Notes under the pieces: generated by a model
Told to the model about the DNA's origin: nothing
The model's input: only the letters and a program-made list of their open reading frames with translations
The model's database searches: none
From: Xenorhabdus sp. BG5
Lineage (GTDB): Bacteria > Pseudomonadota > Gammaproteobacteria > Enterobacterales > Enterobacteriaceae
Length of the DNA stretch: 64,000 bases
Direction of reading: 5' to 3'
NCBI RefSeq assembly: GCF_015163665.1
Contig: NZ_JADEUG010000006.1
Location: 84,409 to 148,408, forward strand
Translations under genes and position numbers: made by a program
Part shown: positions 52,529 through 60,921 of the stretch, piece after piece
How positions within the stretch are numbered: the stretch's first letter is position 1
How the letters are laid out: each line of letters starts with the position of its first letter

Positions 52529-52604
52529 GGGTCGTTAGCTCAGTCGGTAGAGCAGTTGACTTTTAATCAATTGGTCGCAGGTTCGAATCCTGCACGACCC
52601 ACCA
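52529..52604 (+). tRNA. tRNA-Lys (TTT), copy 1
   Basis: 76-base cloverleaf, GGGTCGT acceptor arm, anticodon TTT in GACTTTTAATC, encoded CCA. Corresponds to lysV of E. coli, which ends the valU-valX-valY-lysV run. Confidence 0.97.
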
Positions 52605-52634
52605 TTTAAATATCAAAATCAAAATTATCTAATT

Positions 52635-52710
52635 GGGTCGTTAGCTCAGTCGGTAGAGCAGTTGACTTTTAATCAATTGGTCGCAGGTTCGAATCCTGCA
52701 CGACCCACCA
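52635..52710 (+). tRNA. tRNA-Lys (TTT), copy 2
   Basis: Identical to copy 1. The 30-base spacer before it and the one after it differ at only four positions, all transitions, which shows tandem duplication of a 106-base unit. Confidence 0.97.
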
Positions 52711-52740
52711 TTTAGATACCAAAATCAGAATTACCTAATT

Positions 52741-52816
52741 GGGTCGTTAGCTCAGTCGGTAGAGCAGTTGACTTTTAATCAATTGGTCGCAGGTTCGAAT
52801 CCTGCACGACCCACCA
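52741..52816 (+). tRNA. tRNA-Lys (TTT), copy 3
   Basis: Identical to copies 1 and 2, end of the 106-base duplication series. Confidence 0.97.
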
Positions 52817-52838
52817 TTCAGGTATCAAGATACGAAGT

Positions 52839-52914
52839 GGGCGATTAGCTCAGTTGGTAGAGCATCTCCCTTACAAGGAGGGGGTCATCAGTTCGAATCT
52901 GGTATCGCCCACCA
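52839..52914 (+). tRNA. tRNA-Val (TAC), copy 4
   Basis: Identical to the other tRNA-Val copies but placed after the Lys genes. Its 5' flank GAAGT and 3' flank CACTTCAT resemble those of copy 3, which suggests it arose by duplication of that copy. No terminator hairpin is visible before the convergent aldolase gene. Confidence 0.97.
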
Positions 52915-53003
52915 CTTCATACCCGCATTTCTTATCAGACACTTGTTTACCTTAGCGTCATATTCTCTTAATACTTTTTCTTCTGATATACAGAATCTCG
53001 CGG

Positions 53004-53648
53004 CTATTTTACCTTTAGTCCATAACTTTTGAATTTTTCCAGCACTTGCTGCATTTCTGCTGGAGAAAGTATTGGAACGGTTCCCATAATTGGCAGCACT
53101 TTTAAATAAAGTTGTGCCAATATCTCAATTTCATTGGCCAGCCATAGTGCTTTTTCCAGATTAACTTCCATTGCAATCATGCCATGATGCTGCACCAACA
53201 ATGCCTTACTGTATGCGATCCCTTTTTTTACATTATCAGCTAATTCAGCCGTGCCAAAAGTGGCATAGGGAATGCAGGGAACATGATCAGTGCCTGTAAC
53301 GGCAACCATATAGTGGATAGCGGGTATAGCATGATTGAGAATAGAGACTGCTGTGGCATTAACAGCATGGTTATGTACAACAGCATTGAGATTGGAGCGT
53401 ACTTGATAGCAAGAGAGATGAAAATGCCATTCGCTTGAAGGCACCTTATCGGCTTCATATTCTCCCCGATTACTGACAAATACGATTTGAGCAGCCGTTA
53501 GCTTTTCATAAGCTATACCACTGGGGGTAATCAGAAAACCGTCTTGATAGCGGGCACTGATATTGCCCGATGTCCCTTGGTTCAATCCAAGCGCATTCAT
53601 TTTGAGACAAGTTTCAACAATCTCTTGGGCGATTTGCTCTCTATTCAT
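53004..53648 (-). CDS. Class II aldolase, FucA-like; probable 5-deoxyribulose/5-methylthioribulose-1-phosphate aldolase
   Basis: A zinc aldolase close to L-fuculose-phosphate aldolase. Counted from the second ATG the catalytic Glu73 (PSSEWHFH), zinc ligands His92 and His94 (VVHNHAVN) and His155 (QHHGMIA) fall at FucA numbers, which is why I chose that start. Because it is the third gene after mtnK and mtnA, the likely substrates are 5-deoxyribulose-1-phosphate and 5-methylthioribulose-1-phosphate, cleaved to dihydroxyacetone phosphate and an aldehyde (the DHAP shunt known from some E. coli). MtnB dehydratase belongs to the same superfamily but this protein resembles FucA much more. No other fuc genes are near. 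Confidence 0.82.
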   Translation of the reverse strand: MNREQIAQEIVETCLKMNALGLNQGTSGNISARYQDGFLITPSGIAYEKLTAAQIVFVSNRGEYEADKVPSSEWHFHLSCYQVRSNLNAVVHNHAVNATAVSILNHAIPAIHYMVAVTGTDHVPCIPYATFGTAELADNVKKGIAYSKALLVQHHGMIAMEVNLEKALWLANEIEILAQLYLKVLPIMGTVPILSPAEMQQVLEKFKSYGLKVK

Positions 53649-53675
53649 CATTTTTACCTTGCATGATAATGACGG

Positions 53676-54770
53676 TTACCCACACAGATCAGGGAAAAGC
53701 GCCCGTAATCCTTCCGCACTGGCATCACAAATCCCACGTTCAGTAATCAATCCGGTGATAAGTTCAGCAGGTGTAACATCAAAAGCATAGTTTCCGCAAG
53801 AGGTTCCATGTGGCGCTGTGTTGACCCAGCTTCGTACACCTTCAGGTGTGATGCCATATACGTGGGATTGCTCTTCACCTGAACGTTGTTCAATGGGAAT
53901 TTCTTTGACACCATCCCAGACTGTAAAATCCAGTGTAGGAGATGGCAGGGCCACGTAAAAAGGCACCTGATTGGCTTTGGCTGCTAATGCCTTGAGGTAA
54001 GTACCAATTTTGTTGCATACATCGCCTCTGGCAGTTGTCCGATCTGTGCCAACAATACAGAGATCCACTTTGCCATGTTGCATCAAATGCCCGCCGGCGT
54101 TATCAGCAACTAAAGTATGTGGTACACCATGTGAACCCAATTCGAAAGCAGTTAACCCTCCTTGATTACGTGGGCGGGTTTCATCAACCCAGACATGAAC
54201 CTTAATCCCGGCATCATGTGCCATATAAATGGGCGCCAGAGCGGTTCCCCAATCTACCGTCGCAAGCCAGCCGGCATTGCAGTGAGTCAAAATATTGACC
54301 GCTTCGCCTGTTGGTTTGGTTTCGGCGATATTCTGGATTATTTTTAGTCCGTGCTCACCAATTTTGCGACAGAGTTCCACATCTTCATCTGCAATTTCAT
54401 TGGCGATACGATAAGCCATTGCTTCACGTTGTGAATGTTCGAGATTTTCTAGTGCGCAATAAGTTCGATCCAACGCCCACTTTAAATTGATCGCAGTAGG
54501 ACGGGTTTTCACCAAAACATTGTAAGCCTGTTGCAGTTTTTCATCGCTACTTTCTTGATGCATTGCCAATGCCATACCATATGCAGCGACGGCACCAATC
54601 AAAGGCGCTCCCCGTACCCACATTTCTTTGATGGCTGTTGCAGCATCTTGCATAGTGCGTAGTTGAATAGTCTGCATTTCAAAAGGAAGTTTGGTTTGGT
54701 CGAAAATTTCGACGGTATAACCATCGCCGGCAAGCCAAACAGAACGGTAATGAATACCATTAATTTTCAT
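53676..54770 (-). CDS. mtnA: 5-methylthioribose-1-phosphate isomerase MtnA
   Basis: Converts 5-methylthioribose-1-phosphate (or 5-deoxyribose-1-phosphate) to the ribulose form. The catalytic Cys164 ([12 protein letters not shown]) and Asp243 ([12 protein letters not shown]) are present, with the family stretches [13 protein letters not shown] and [12 protein letters not shown]. It has 364 residues. The start lies nine bases after the mtnK stop, and the aldolase starts 27 bases beyond its stop, so the three form an operon. Related eIF2B-like proteins exist, but the catalytic pair identifies MtnA. Confidence 0.94.
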   Translation of the reverse strand: MKINGIHYRSVWLAGDGYTVEIFDQTKLPFEMQTIQLRTMQDAATAIKEMWVRGAPLIGAVAAYGMALAMHQESSDEKLQQAYNVLVKTRPTAINLKWALDRTYCALENLEHSQREAMAYRIANEIADEDVELCRKIGEHGLKIIQNIAETKPTGEAVNILTHCNAGWLATVDWGTALAPIYMAHDAGIKVHVWVDETRPRNQGGLTAFELGSHGVPHTLVADNAGGHLMQHGKVDLCIVGTDRTTARGDVCNKIGTYLKALAAKANQVPFYVALPSPTLDFTVWDGVKEIPIEQRSGEEQSHVYGITPEGVRSWVNTAPHGTSCGNYAFDVTPAELITGLITERGICDASAEGLRALFPDLCG

Positions 54771-54779
54771 ATCAACCTC

Positions 54780-56045
54780 TTAACACTGTGCAATATAACG
54801 TCTGATTAGCGAAAAAGTGGGATAATTTTCTCCATTGACTATCAATTCTCGTGCCAGTTTTAGTGCTCGTTTTTCACAGACAGCGCGCTGGTTTTGATCT
54901 TCGATTTGTTTAAAATCAGCAACACCGGCAAACCCAACAATACGACGATTAATCTCTAAGCCAGCATAGGCGAGTGTGTCTTTAAATAAGGTGGATAGAA
55001 AATCATTTTGCACTGTTTTTAAGAAGGAAGCATCGAATGTGCCCTGTTGATAAAGCACGACAGGATAGGCATCCCCGATGTCTTTTTCATTCCATAATTG
55101 GCGAAAATGGCGTTCAAACACTGACCAGGTTGTTTCTATTTGCTCTAAAAGCCATGTTTGGTAATCAACACATTGCGCATTATTTTCCCGCAGGGCTGGC
55201 TGGGAGAAGTAAGCCATTAATAAATTACCAATATAGTTACCGATATCAAACGCCATTGGTCCCATAAAACTAAATTCTGGATCAATAACTTTGGTGGAAT
55301 CTGGCGTCACCATGATTGAGCCGGAATGGAGATCACCATGCAGCAAAGCTTGTGCTTGCGTCATGAATTGATACTTATACTGCATGGCAGCCTGAATAAG
55401 TGCGCGATCTTGCCAGATGGAATAGATCTCATCGTCAAGTTGGGGGGCAGTCCAGTTATTTCTCTCTGCGTTAAAATAGGGCTCAGTAAAAATCAGATCT
55501 TCAGTGATCTTGCAAAGTTCATGATTATTGGCGAAGAGAGCAGTAAGATCTTTTTTATCTTTACCAGCCATACCCATATCGGAGGTATGGAACAGTGTAT
55601 TCGCAAGAAAGATGCCAATATCTTCAGCGAGATGGGGGAGCTTTTCTCCGGCAATAAGGCGATTGCGCAGGATGATATGCTGAGATAAATACTCCATGAC
55701 AAAGAGAGACATTTTCTCATCATAAAAATAGACATCAGGAACATATTCTTTGGCGACTTTTTTTTCTTCAATCAGGGCATGATATTCAAAATGCGCACGA
55801 ACAAGGGAAAGTGGCCATGATTCACCCGCAGCTCGTACATAAGGCAAGGCTTGCTTTACGACAATCGTTTTTTCTTTTCCAGAGACGATAAATACTAAAT
55901 TAAGATTTCCATCACCCACTTCTTGAATTTGCCAGGTTTCAGGGGAACCGCCTGGTGAAATGGTTGTTGGTAAATTTTTAGCAAGATAATGTGATAAAGA
56001 TTCGCAAGTTTGTGGAATATATCCTATAGGAAGATGAGCAGACAT
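54780..56045 (-). CDS. mtnK: 5-methylthioribose kinase MtnK
   Basis: Phosphorylates 5-methylthioribose (and in the DHAP shunt 5-deoxyribose) at carbon 1. It is a protein-kinase-like fold with GDGNLNLVFIV, the catalytic loop LLHGDLHSGS and the metal site VIDPEFSFMGP. The 421-residue length is above the Bacillus enzyme (397) and fits enterobacterial forms. First gene of the operon; AGGA lies nine bases before the ATG. No SAM riboswitch or MetJ boxes were seen in its 190-base leader. Confidence 0.94.
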   Translation of the reverse strand: MSAHLPIGYIPQTCESLSHYLAKNLPTTISPGGSPETWQIQEVGDGNLNLVFIVSGKEKTIVVKQALPYVRAAGESWPLSLVRAHFEYHALIEEKKVAKEYVPDVYFYDEKMSLFVMEYLSQHIILRNRLIAGEKLPHLAEDIGIFLANTLFHTSDMGMAGKDKKDLTALFANNHELCKITEDLIFTEPYFNAERNNWTAPQLDDEIYSIWQDRALIQAAMQYKYQFMTQAQALLHGDLHSGSIMVTPDSTKVIDPEFSFMGPMAFDIGNYIGNLLMAYFSQPALRENNAQCVDYQTWLLEQIETTWSVFERHFRQLWNEKDIGDAYPVVLYQQGTFDASFLKTVQNDFLSTLFKDTLAYAGLEINRRIVGFAGVADFKQIEDQNQRAVCEKRALKLARELIVNGENYPTFSLIRRYIAQC

Positions 56046-56234
56046 TATTTTTCATCCTGATAATTTCATGAAGGAAAGTTCATAAACTGCACAGCGATAA
56101 TTCATTCTACTGTAATGAAATTTACATTTGTTAACTATAGATATGCAAAAGTAAGGTGTCTGTGATGGAACTAACGAATTCCTCTTGAGTGAAATATTCT
56201 GTTTTTTATTCGACTAATATCAAACGAGTATCAA

Positions 56235-56468
56235 CTATGTTTGAGGTTTACCAATTTCACCGCATAAATTGATACATTGGAGGTGAGGTTCGTTTGTGCC
56301 TTTCATGTAGCGCATGAAATCATTTAATTTTTCAGTCATAGATACGGGAACTGTACCGCTACCATCCTCAGCCCAATAAAATGAAACACGAAAATATGCA
56401 CAGCAAGCACCGCAGCTAATACAGGGATTGTCTTGTAATTTAGATTGAGAAGTTAACGTTTTACTCAT
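56235..56468 (-). pseudogene. YkgJ-type CxxCxxCC cluster protein, C-terminally truncated
   Basis: The N-terminal 60 residues follow E. coli YkgJ: NPCISCGACCAYFRVSFYWAED, then TVPVSMTEKLNDFMRYMKGTN. YkgJ (about 109 residues) continues with further cysteines in a HCGIYxxRPxxCREF region, but here the frame stops directly after GEIGKPQT. Downstream bases show no trace of the missing part. A GTG four codons earlier abuts the stop of the preceding glycosyltransferase, so the two may be coupled. A metal-binding role is assumed for the family. Probably a decayed gene. Confidence 0.65.
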
Positions 56469-56480
56469 ACCAGATGTCAC

Positions 56481-57434
56481 TTATTTTTTATTTCTTAGTA
56501 AGGAAAATATAGCTGGATAAACCTTATCTAAATCAATGTTGTTGACATTTTCAGGATCATATAATGTGATAAATTTATCTTTTGTAGCCAGTGGGGCCCA
56601 ATTTTCAGGTCTTGTTACACCATAAAAGGCAACAATCTTTTTCTGTAATGCGGCTGCTAAATGACAAATACCCCCATCACCGACAACAATGAGTGTCATG
56701 CTGCTCAATAAAGATAAAAAAGAACCCAGAGAATCGGATACTACAACTTCACTATTTTTTCCTATCCGTGATTTTAAATTCTCAGCTAAAGGAATGTCAT
56801 GCTTATATGAAGAAATAAAAAATTTTGTATCTGGGTGATTTTCTAGAATTTTATTTGCTATTAAAGTGAGGCGTTCATTATTAATGAGACTGTATTTTCT
56901 ATTGTTAGATACAGAAAATAAAATCATGGGAATCGGCTGTTCAATAGATTGGAAGGTATTTTTAAATTTGATACAAGGAAAAAGCTCAGGAGATAATTTG
57001 CTCTCAGTAGGTGAAAATGTACGTAATACTTTTAATGCTTGATGGTAACCATTGACTTGCTCCTGCTTCATTGGATAGTTAATTAACTTTGCATGCCAGT
57101 GCTTATCTGTAACAACAGCATAGCGTTTTTTAGCCCCTAATAGCCATAAGAATAGATTATTTAGCTTCATAGGTGTAGGTTTGGCTGATATAGCAATATC
57201 AAATTTTTTTCGACGAAATACTAATGCAGTTTTAATAATAGATAGGTATTTATTGCCTCTAGGGAGGATGTAGACCTTGATTTCAGGACACAAATAATAA
57301 GCGAGTTCAGTATTGCCAGAATCTATAAATAAGCTGATTTCTGCGTTGGGATAGGTTTTCTGTAAAAACTTTATTAACGGTTGAGTGCAAATGAGATCAC
57401 CTAGTCCATTTCGACGTAGTATGGCTATTTTCAT
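56481..57434 (-). CDS. Family 9 glycosyltransferase (heptosyltransferase-like)
   Basis: A GT9 enzyme of the ADP-heptose:LPS transferase type, which adds sugars to lipopolysaccharide core. The N-terminal ILRRNGLGDLICTQPLIKFL and the C-terminal VGDGGICHLAAALQKKIVAFYG with TRPENWAP are the typical donor-site motifs. It has 317 residues and is notably AT-rich and Lys/Asn-rich relative to its neighbours, which suggests transfer. No other LPS genes are close. The exact acceptor cannot be told from sequence. Confidence 0.8.
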   Translation of the reverse strand: MKIAILRRNGLGDLICTQPLIKFLQKTYPNAEISLFIDSGNTELAYYLCPEIKVYILPRGNKYLSIIKTALVFRRKKFDIAISAKPTPMKLNNLFLWLLGAKKRYAVVTDKHWHAKLINYPMKQEQVNGYHQALKVLRTFSPTESKLSPELFPCIKFKNTFQSIEQPIPMILFSVSNNRKYSLINNERLTLIANKILENHPDTKFFISSYKHDIPLAENLKSRIGKNSEVVVSDSLGSFLSLLSSMTLIVVGDGGICHLAAALQKKIVAFYGVTRPENWAPLATKDKFITLYDPENVNNIDLDKVYPAIFSLLRNKK

Positions 57435-57698
57435 AGGGTATTGTCAGAATTAAAAATTCTATCGTTTAAAGTTGATTTCATTATAGTTAAATTAAGTCCA
57501 TTCTTTAACACCATTGAGCAAATTTCTCACATATAGTCGAGACTACAGGCCATTTGACCCACAAAATCAATGCGGTGATTGCTGTTGAATTTATCCGCGA
57601 TGCTGTTGCCGTAAAAAACACTAAAGTTTGTTAGTTTTTTAATTCCTTTAATTACAGTTCCTGGCTGCCTTTAAGTAGAAGAACGAATAAGCTGAATG

Positions 57699-57790
57699 AA
57701 AGATCATGCTTTCGATTTGAATAAAAATGAAATATTTTCGGGGTGGTTTTTCTCTAAAAATGAACTTTAATAAAGATCACATTTTCGATT
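57699..57790 (+). promoter_or_regulatory. Paired operator-like boxes upstream of agaZ
   Basis: AAAGATCA-N3-TTTCGATT occurs at 57699-57717 and again at 57772-57790, 16 of 19 positions identical and 73 bases apart, close to seven helical turns. The TTTCGATT core recalls the TTTC-rich AgaR operator of E. coli. AgaR is not encoded in the window. The assignment is an inference. Confidence 0.45.
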
Positions 57791-57921
57791 GACCCACTCT
57801 GCTGTAATTGTTTTTTGATGTGAGCGGTTTTGACCTTGAAGCTGGGATTGTCATCAGGCACTGATTGTTTTTGGTGCCGACGTCATTGTGGTTGATGAAT
57901 AAGAAATATCTATTTTAATAA

Positions 57922-57936
57922 AAAACGTTACGTTTT
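57922..57936. promoter_or_regulatory. 7-1-7 palindrome just upstream of agaZ
   Basis: AAAACGT-T-ACGTTTT is a perfect dyad ending 20 bases before the agaZ ribosome binding site. It could be an operator covering the transcription start or simply chance in AT-rich DNA. Confidence 0.35.
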
Positions 57937-57964
57937 AACCATATCTGAATAGTCTGGAGATACT

Positions 57965-59248
57965 ATGCAGCCATTATTGCAGTTGATCCACCGCCATAAA
58001 TCAGGCGAGAACGTTGGAGTTTACTCTGTTTGCTCGGCACATCCTTGGGTGCTGGAAAGTGCAATTCGTTTTGCCAAAGAGAGAGACTCTTCGGTACTTA
58101 TTGAGGCAACTTCTAATCAGGTTAATCAGTTCGGTGGATATACCGGAATGCAACCGACAGATTTCCGCACAATGATCTGGAATATTGCTGACAAAATAGG
58201 GCTTCCTCACGAAAAAGTCTGGCTTGGTGGTGATCATCTGGGGCCTAATGCATGGCAGAACCGTAGCGCGCAAGAGGCTATGCAGCTCTCTGAAACACTG
58301 ATTTACGATTATGTTGCGGCAGGTTTCAGAAAAATTCATCTCGATTGTTCAATGTCCTGTGCTGACGATCCGGTGCCGCTCTGTGATGAAATCGTAGCAT
58401 CTCGTGCAGCGAGGCTGTGTCAGGTTGCTGAGCGCAGTTGGAAAGCGCACGGCGGTGAACGCCCTGTTTATGTGATTGGCACTGAAGTTCCTGTTCCGGG
58501 AGGTGCTAAAGCGTCAATGGCAGGGATGCAGATCACTTCACCTCTGGCAGCAGAAACGACGCTGAAAATTCATCAACACGCATGGCAGGAGCATGGTTTA
58601 GCGGATGTCTGGCCGCGGGTTATTGGCCTTGTGGTTCAGCCTGGCGTCGAATTTGATCATCATAATGTTGAACATTACTAGTCAGCGAAAGCACAAACAC
58701 TAAGCCAGTTTATCGAAACCGTCCCCCATTTGGTTTATGAGGCGCATTCTACGGATTACCAAACTTTGCGTGCTTACCGTGAATTGGTGCGTGACCATTT
58801 TGCCATCCTAAAGGTGGGGCCTGCACTGACGTTTGCCCTGCGCGAGGGGTTGTTTGCTCTCGATAAGCTAGATCGTGAATGGAATGGTGAGCTGAATGCG
58901 GCTCACCTGCACAGTACGCTGGAGCAAATCATGCATGAGCAGCCTCAGCACTGGCATCCTTATTACCAAGGCAATGCACATCAGCAATATATCGACCGCC
59001 AATACAGTTTTAGTGACCGCATCCGTTATTACTGGGCAGATCCAAAGGCAGAAGCGGCAGTCAATAAGCTGTTGGATAACCTGCGTAATAACCCAATACC
59101 TCTGTCGATGTTAAGTCAATACCTGCCTGAGCAGGCCGAAGCAGTAAAAGCAGGGCGGCTGGAACATGATCCGAAAGTGTGGGTGATGGATAAAGTGAGA
59201 ACCGTTTTACTTCAGTACGCACTCGCGTGTGAAGGAGCTGTCGCATGA
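57965..59248 (+). pseudogene. agaZ: AgaZ/KbaZ, tagatose-bisphosphate aldolase non-catalytic subunit, with in-frame amber codon
   Basis: AgaZ is the chaperone-like subunit that stabilises the class II aldolase AgaY. The frame reads as a normal 427-codon family member apart from one TAG at codon 239, after VVQPGVEFDHHNVEHY; the same frame continues with SAKAQTLSQFIE and VYEAHSTDYQT, ending in the usual C-terminus. Relatives have Gln at or near this place, so one C-to-T change (CAG to TAG) explains it. All else is intact. Either a fresh nonsense mutation, a sequencing error or amber readthrough. The start follows GGAG; the stop overlaps agaS (ATGA). Confidence 0.9.
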
Positions 59249-60402
59249 AGACGATATTGTCATATTCACAGTCATGGCTGGAAGAGCACAATGCGCTGCT
59301 TACCGCAGAGGAAATTGCCCATCAACCCCGTTTATGGCGTGAACTCTATCGTGAATTGGAGTCCAGCTCGGCACAGTGGCAGCCTTTTTTGTCTTCATTG
59401 TTAGCTAAGCCTGATTTACAGATTATCCTCTGTGGTGCCGGTTCTTCCGCTTTTGTCGGTAAAGCGATGGCTCCGTGGTTACGTGAACATTGCGGGTTGG
59501 ATGTTTGCGCCTATGCGTCGACAGATATTCTGCCGACACCGTGGCAGTATCTTGAAAAACAGCGTCCGACCTTACTAGTCTCCTATGCACGTTCTGGTAA
59601 CAGCCCGGAAAGTGTTGGTGTAATTGCGCTGGCAGATCAACTGGCAGGTGATGTTTATCACTTGATACTTACCTGTAATCCTGATGGCGCGCTTGCCCAT
59701 TATGTTAAGGAGAAGCGGGCTGAGGGTAAGAACAATGTCTGTTCGCTGATTATGCCTAAAGGTTCCCATGATCGTAGTTTTGCAATGACATCCAGCTTCA
59801 GCTGCATGACGTTGGCGACATTGCTACTGCTTGGCAAACAGGATCTTGCACGGGAAGATAGGTCGGTCGAAAAGATGGCCACTCTCTGTGAAAAGTGTTT
59901 TTCAGAATGGTTGCCGCAGGTTCAGAAAGTATCACAGTCCGGTTTCAACAGAATGGTAGCGTTGGGTTCCGGCTGTTTTACCGGTATCGCGGAAGAAGGC
60001 GCCCTCAAGATGCTCGAATTGACCGCCGGGAAAGTGGCAACCCGTTTTGATTCTACACTCGGTGTACGTCACGGTCCTAAATTTATGATCGATCAAAATA
60101 CCTTAGTTGTCGTGATGCTGTCAGCAGAAGCGTATTGCCGCCGTTATGATATCGATCTGCTCAATGAACTGAAACATGATGAACGGGCAAAACAGATTAT
60201 TCCGCTTAGCAGCCTGCCATTGTCGGGAGCTGTTGAACTGAATAGTGAGCTCTCTGATGTCTGGTTAATGTTTCCGTATCTTATCTTTTTCCAGTTGTTG
60301 GCATTCAATACCTCGCTGTCACATAGCTTATCACCCGATAATCCTTGCCCGACAGGGGAAGTAAATCGGGTTGTACAAGGTGTCCAGCTATACCCTTATT
60401 AA
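59245..60402 (+). CDS. agaS: AgaS, galactosamine-6-phosphate deaminase/isomerase (SIS domain)
   Basis: Two SIS sugar-isomerase domains: ILCGAGSSAFVGKAMAPWL and LLVSYARSGNSPESVG in the first, and ALGSGCFTGIAEEGALKMLELTAGK in the second. AgaS converts galactosamine-6-phosphate to tagatose-6-phosphate plus ammonia in E. coli. It has 385 residues, as usual. The start codon overlaps the agaZ stop by four bases with GAAGGAG inside agaZ, so translation is normally coupled to agaZ and could be lowered by the amber codon upstream. Confidence 0.92.
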   Translation: MKTILSYSQSWLEEHNALLTAEEIAHQPRLWRELYRELESSSAQWQPFLSSLLAKPDLQIILCGAGSSAFVGKAMAPWLREHCGLDVCAYASTDILPTPWQYLEKQRPTLLVSYARSGNSPESVGVIALADQLAGDVYHLILTCNPDGALAHYVKEKRAEGKNNVCSLIMPKGSHDRSFAMTSSFSCMTLATLLLLGKQDLAREDRSVEKMATLCEKCFSEWLPQVQKVSQSGFNRMVALGSGCFTGIAEEGALKMLELTAGKVATRFDSTLGVRHGPKFMIDQNTLVVVMLSAEAYCRRYDIDLLNELKHDERAKQIIPLSSLPLSGAVELNSELSDVWLMFPYLIFFQLLAFNTSLSHSLSPDNPCPTGEVNRVVQGVQLYPY

Positions 60403-60428
60403 CATACAAAATAATAACAGGAGTGAGT

Positions 60429-60911
60429 ATGTCTACCCCAAACATATTGATGACCCGAATCGATAACCGTCTGATTCATGGTCAGGTTGGCGTGACCTGG
60501 ACAAATTCACTGGGCGCGAATTTGGTGGTGGTGGCAAATGATGACGCATCAGCCGACCCTGTTGCGCAATCTCTAATGGATATGGTGGTTTCTGACGATG
60601 TGCAGACCCGCTATTTCACATTGCAGAAAACAATCGATGTCATCCACAAGGCGGCGGACAGGCAGAAAATTTTTATTGTCTGCAAAACACCTCAGGATGT
60701 GCTTACTCTGGTTAAAGGAGGTGTTCCTATCAAATTTGTCAATGTTGGAAATATGCATTTCTCGGAAGGAAAAAAACAGATCCACAAAACGGTCTCTGTT
60801 GATGACGCTGATATCAATGCATTCCGTGAGTTGGATAAATTGGGAGTCACTTGTGAAATCCGTCGGGTGCCGGATGAAGCAGGTGAATCTGTCTCTAAGC
60901 TGATTAGCTGA
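60429..60911 (+). CDS. agaV: PTS EIIB, N-acetylgalactosamine/galactosamine type (AgaV/AgaB)
   Basis: Mannose-family EIIB that receives phosphate from EIIA and passes it to the sugar. The phosphohistidine lies in TRIDNRLIHGQVGVTW. Close to E. coli AgaV in KAADRQKIFIVCKTPQD and LVKGGVPIKFVNVGNMHF. The ATG giving 160 residues follows CAGGAGTG; a longer frame overlapping agaS is not used. Whether the sugar is galactosamine or its N-acetyl form cannot be fixed. Confidence 0.92.
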   Translation: MSTPNILMTRIDNRLIHGQVGVTWTNSLGANLVVVANDDASADPVAQSLMDMVVSDDVQTRYFTLQKTIDVIHKAADRQKIFIVCKTPQDVLTLVKGGVPIKFVNVGNMHFSEGKKQIHKTVSVDDADINAFRELDKLGVTCEIRRVPDEAGESVSKLIS

Positions 60912-60921
60912 GGAGGTCAGT

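Larger units (their letters stand above)
57435..57964. other. Regulatory gap upstream of the aga operon
   Basis: This 530-base gap has no intact gene. An open stretch of 38 codons without a start (57518-57634) might be a remnant of a lost gene, possibly from the position where agaR would be expected, but I could not match it. The part near agaZ holds a pair of operator-like direct repeats and a 7-1-7 palindrome, both listed. Confidence 0.55.

Noticed and set aside
53004..53648. L-fucose catabolism gene fucA
   Set aside because: No fucose isomerase, kinase or permease is near; the operon partners are mtnK and mtnA, which favours deoxyribose/methylthioribose salvage.
56046..56234. SAM-type riboswitch or MetJ operator in the mtnK leader
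   Set aside because: No SAM-riboswitch-like stem pattern or AGACGTCT repeats could be seen in the 190 bases upstream.
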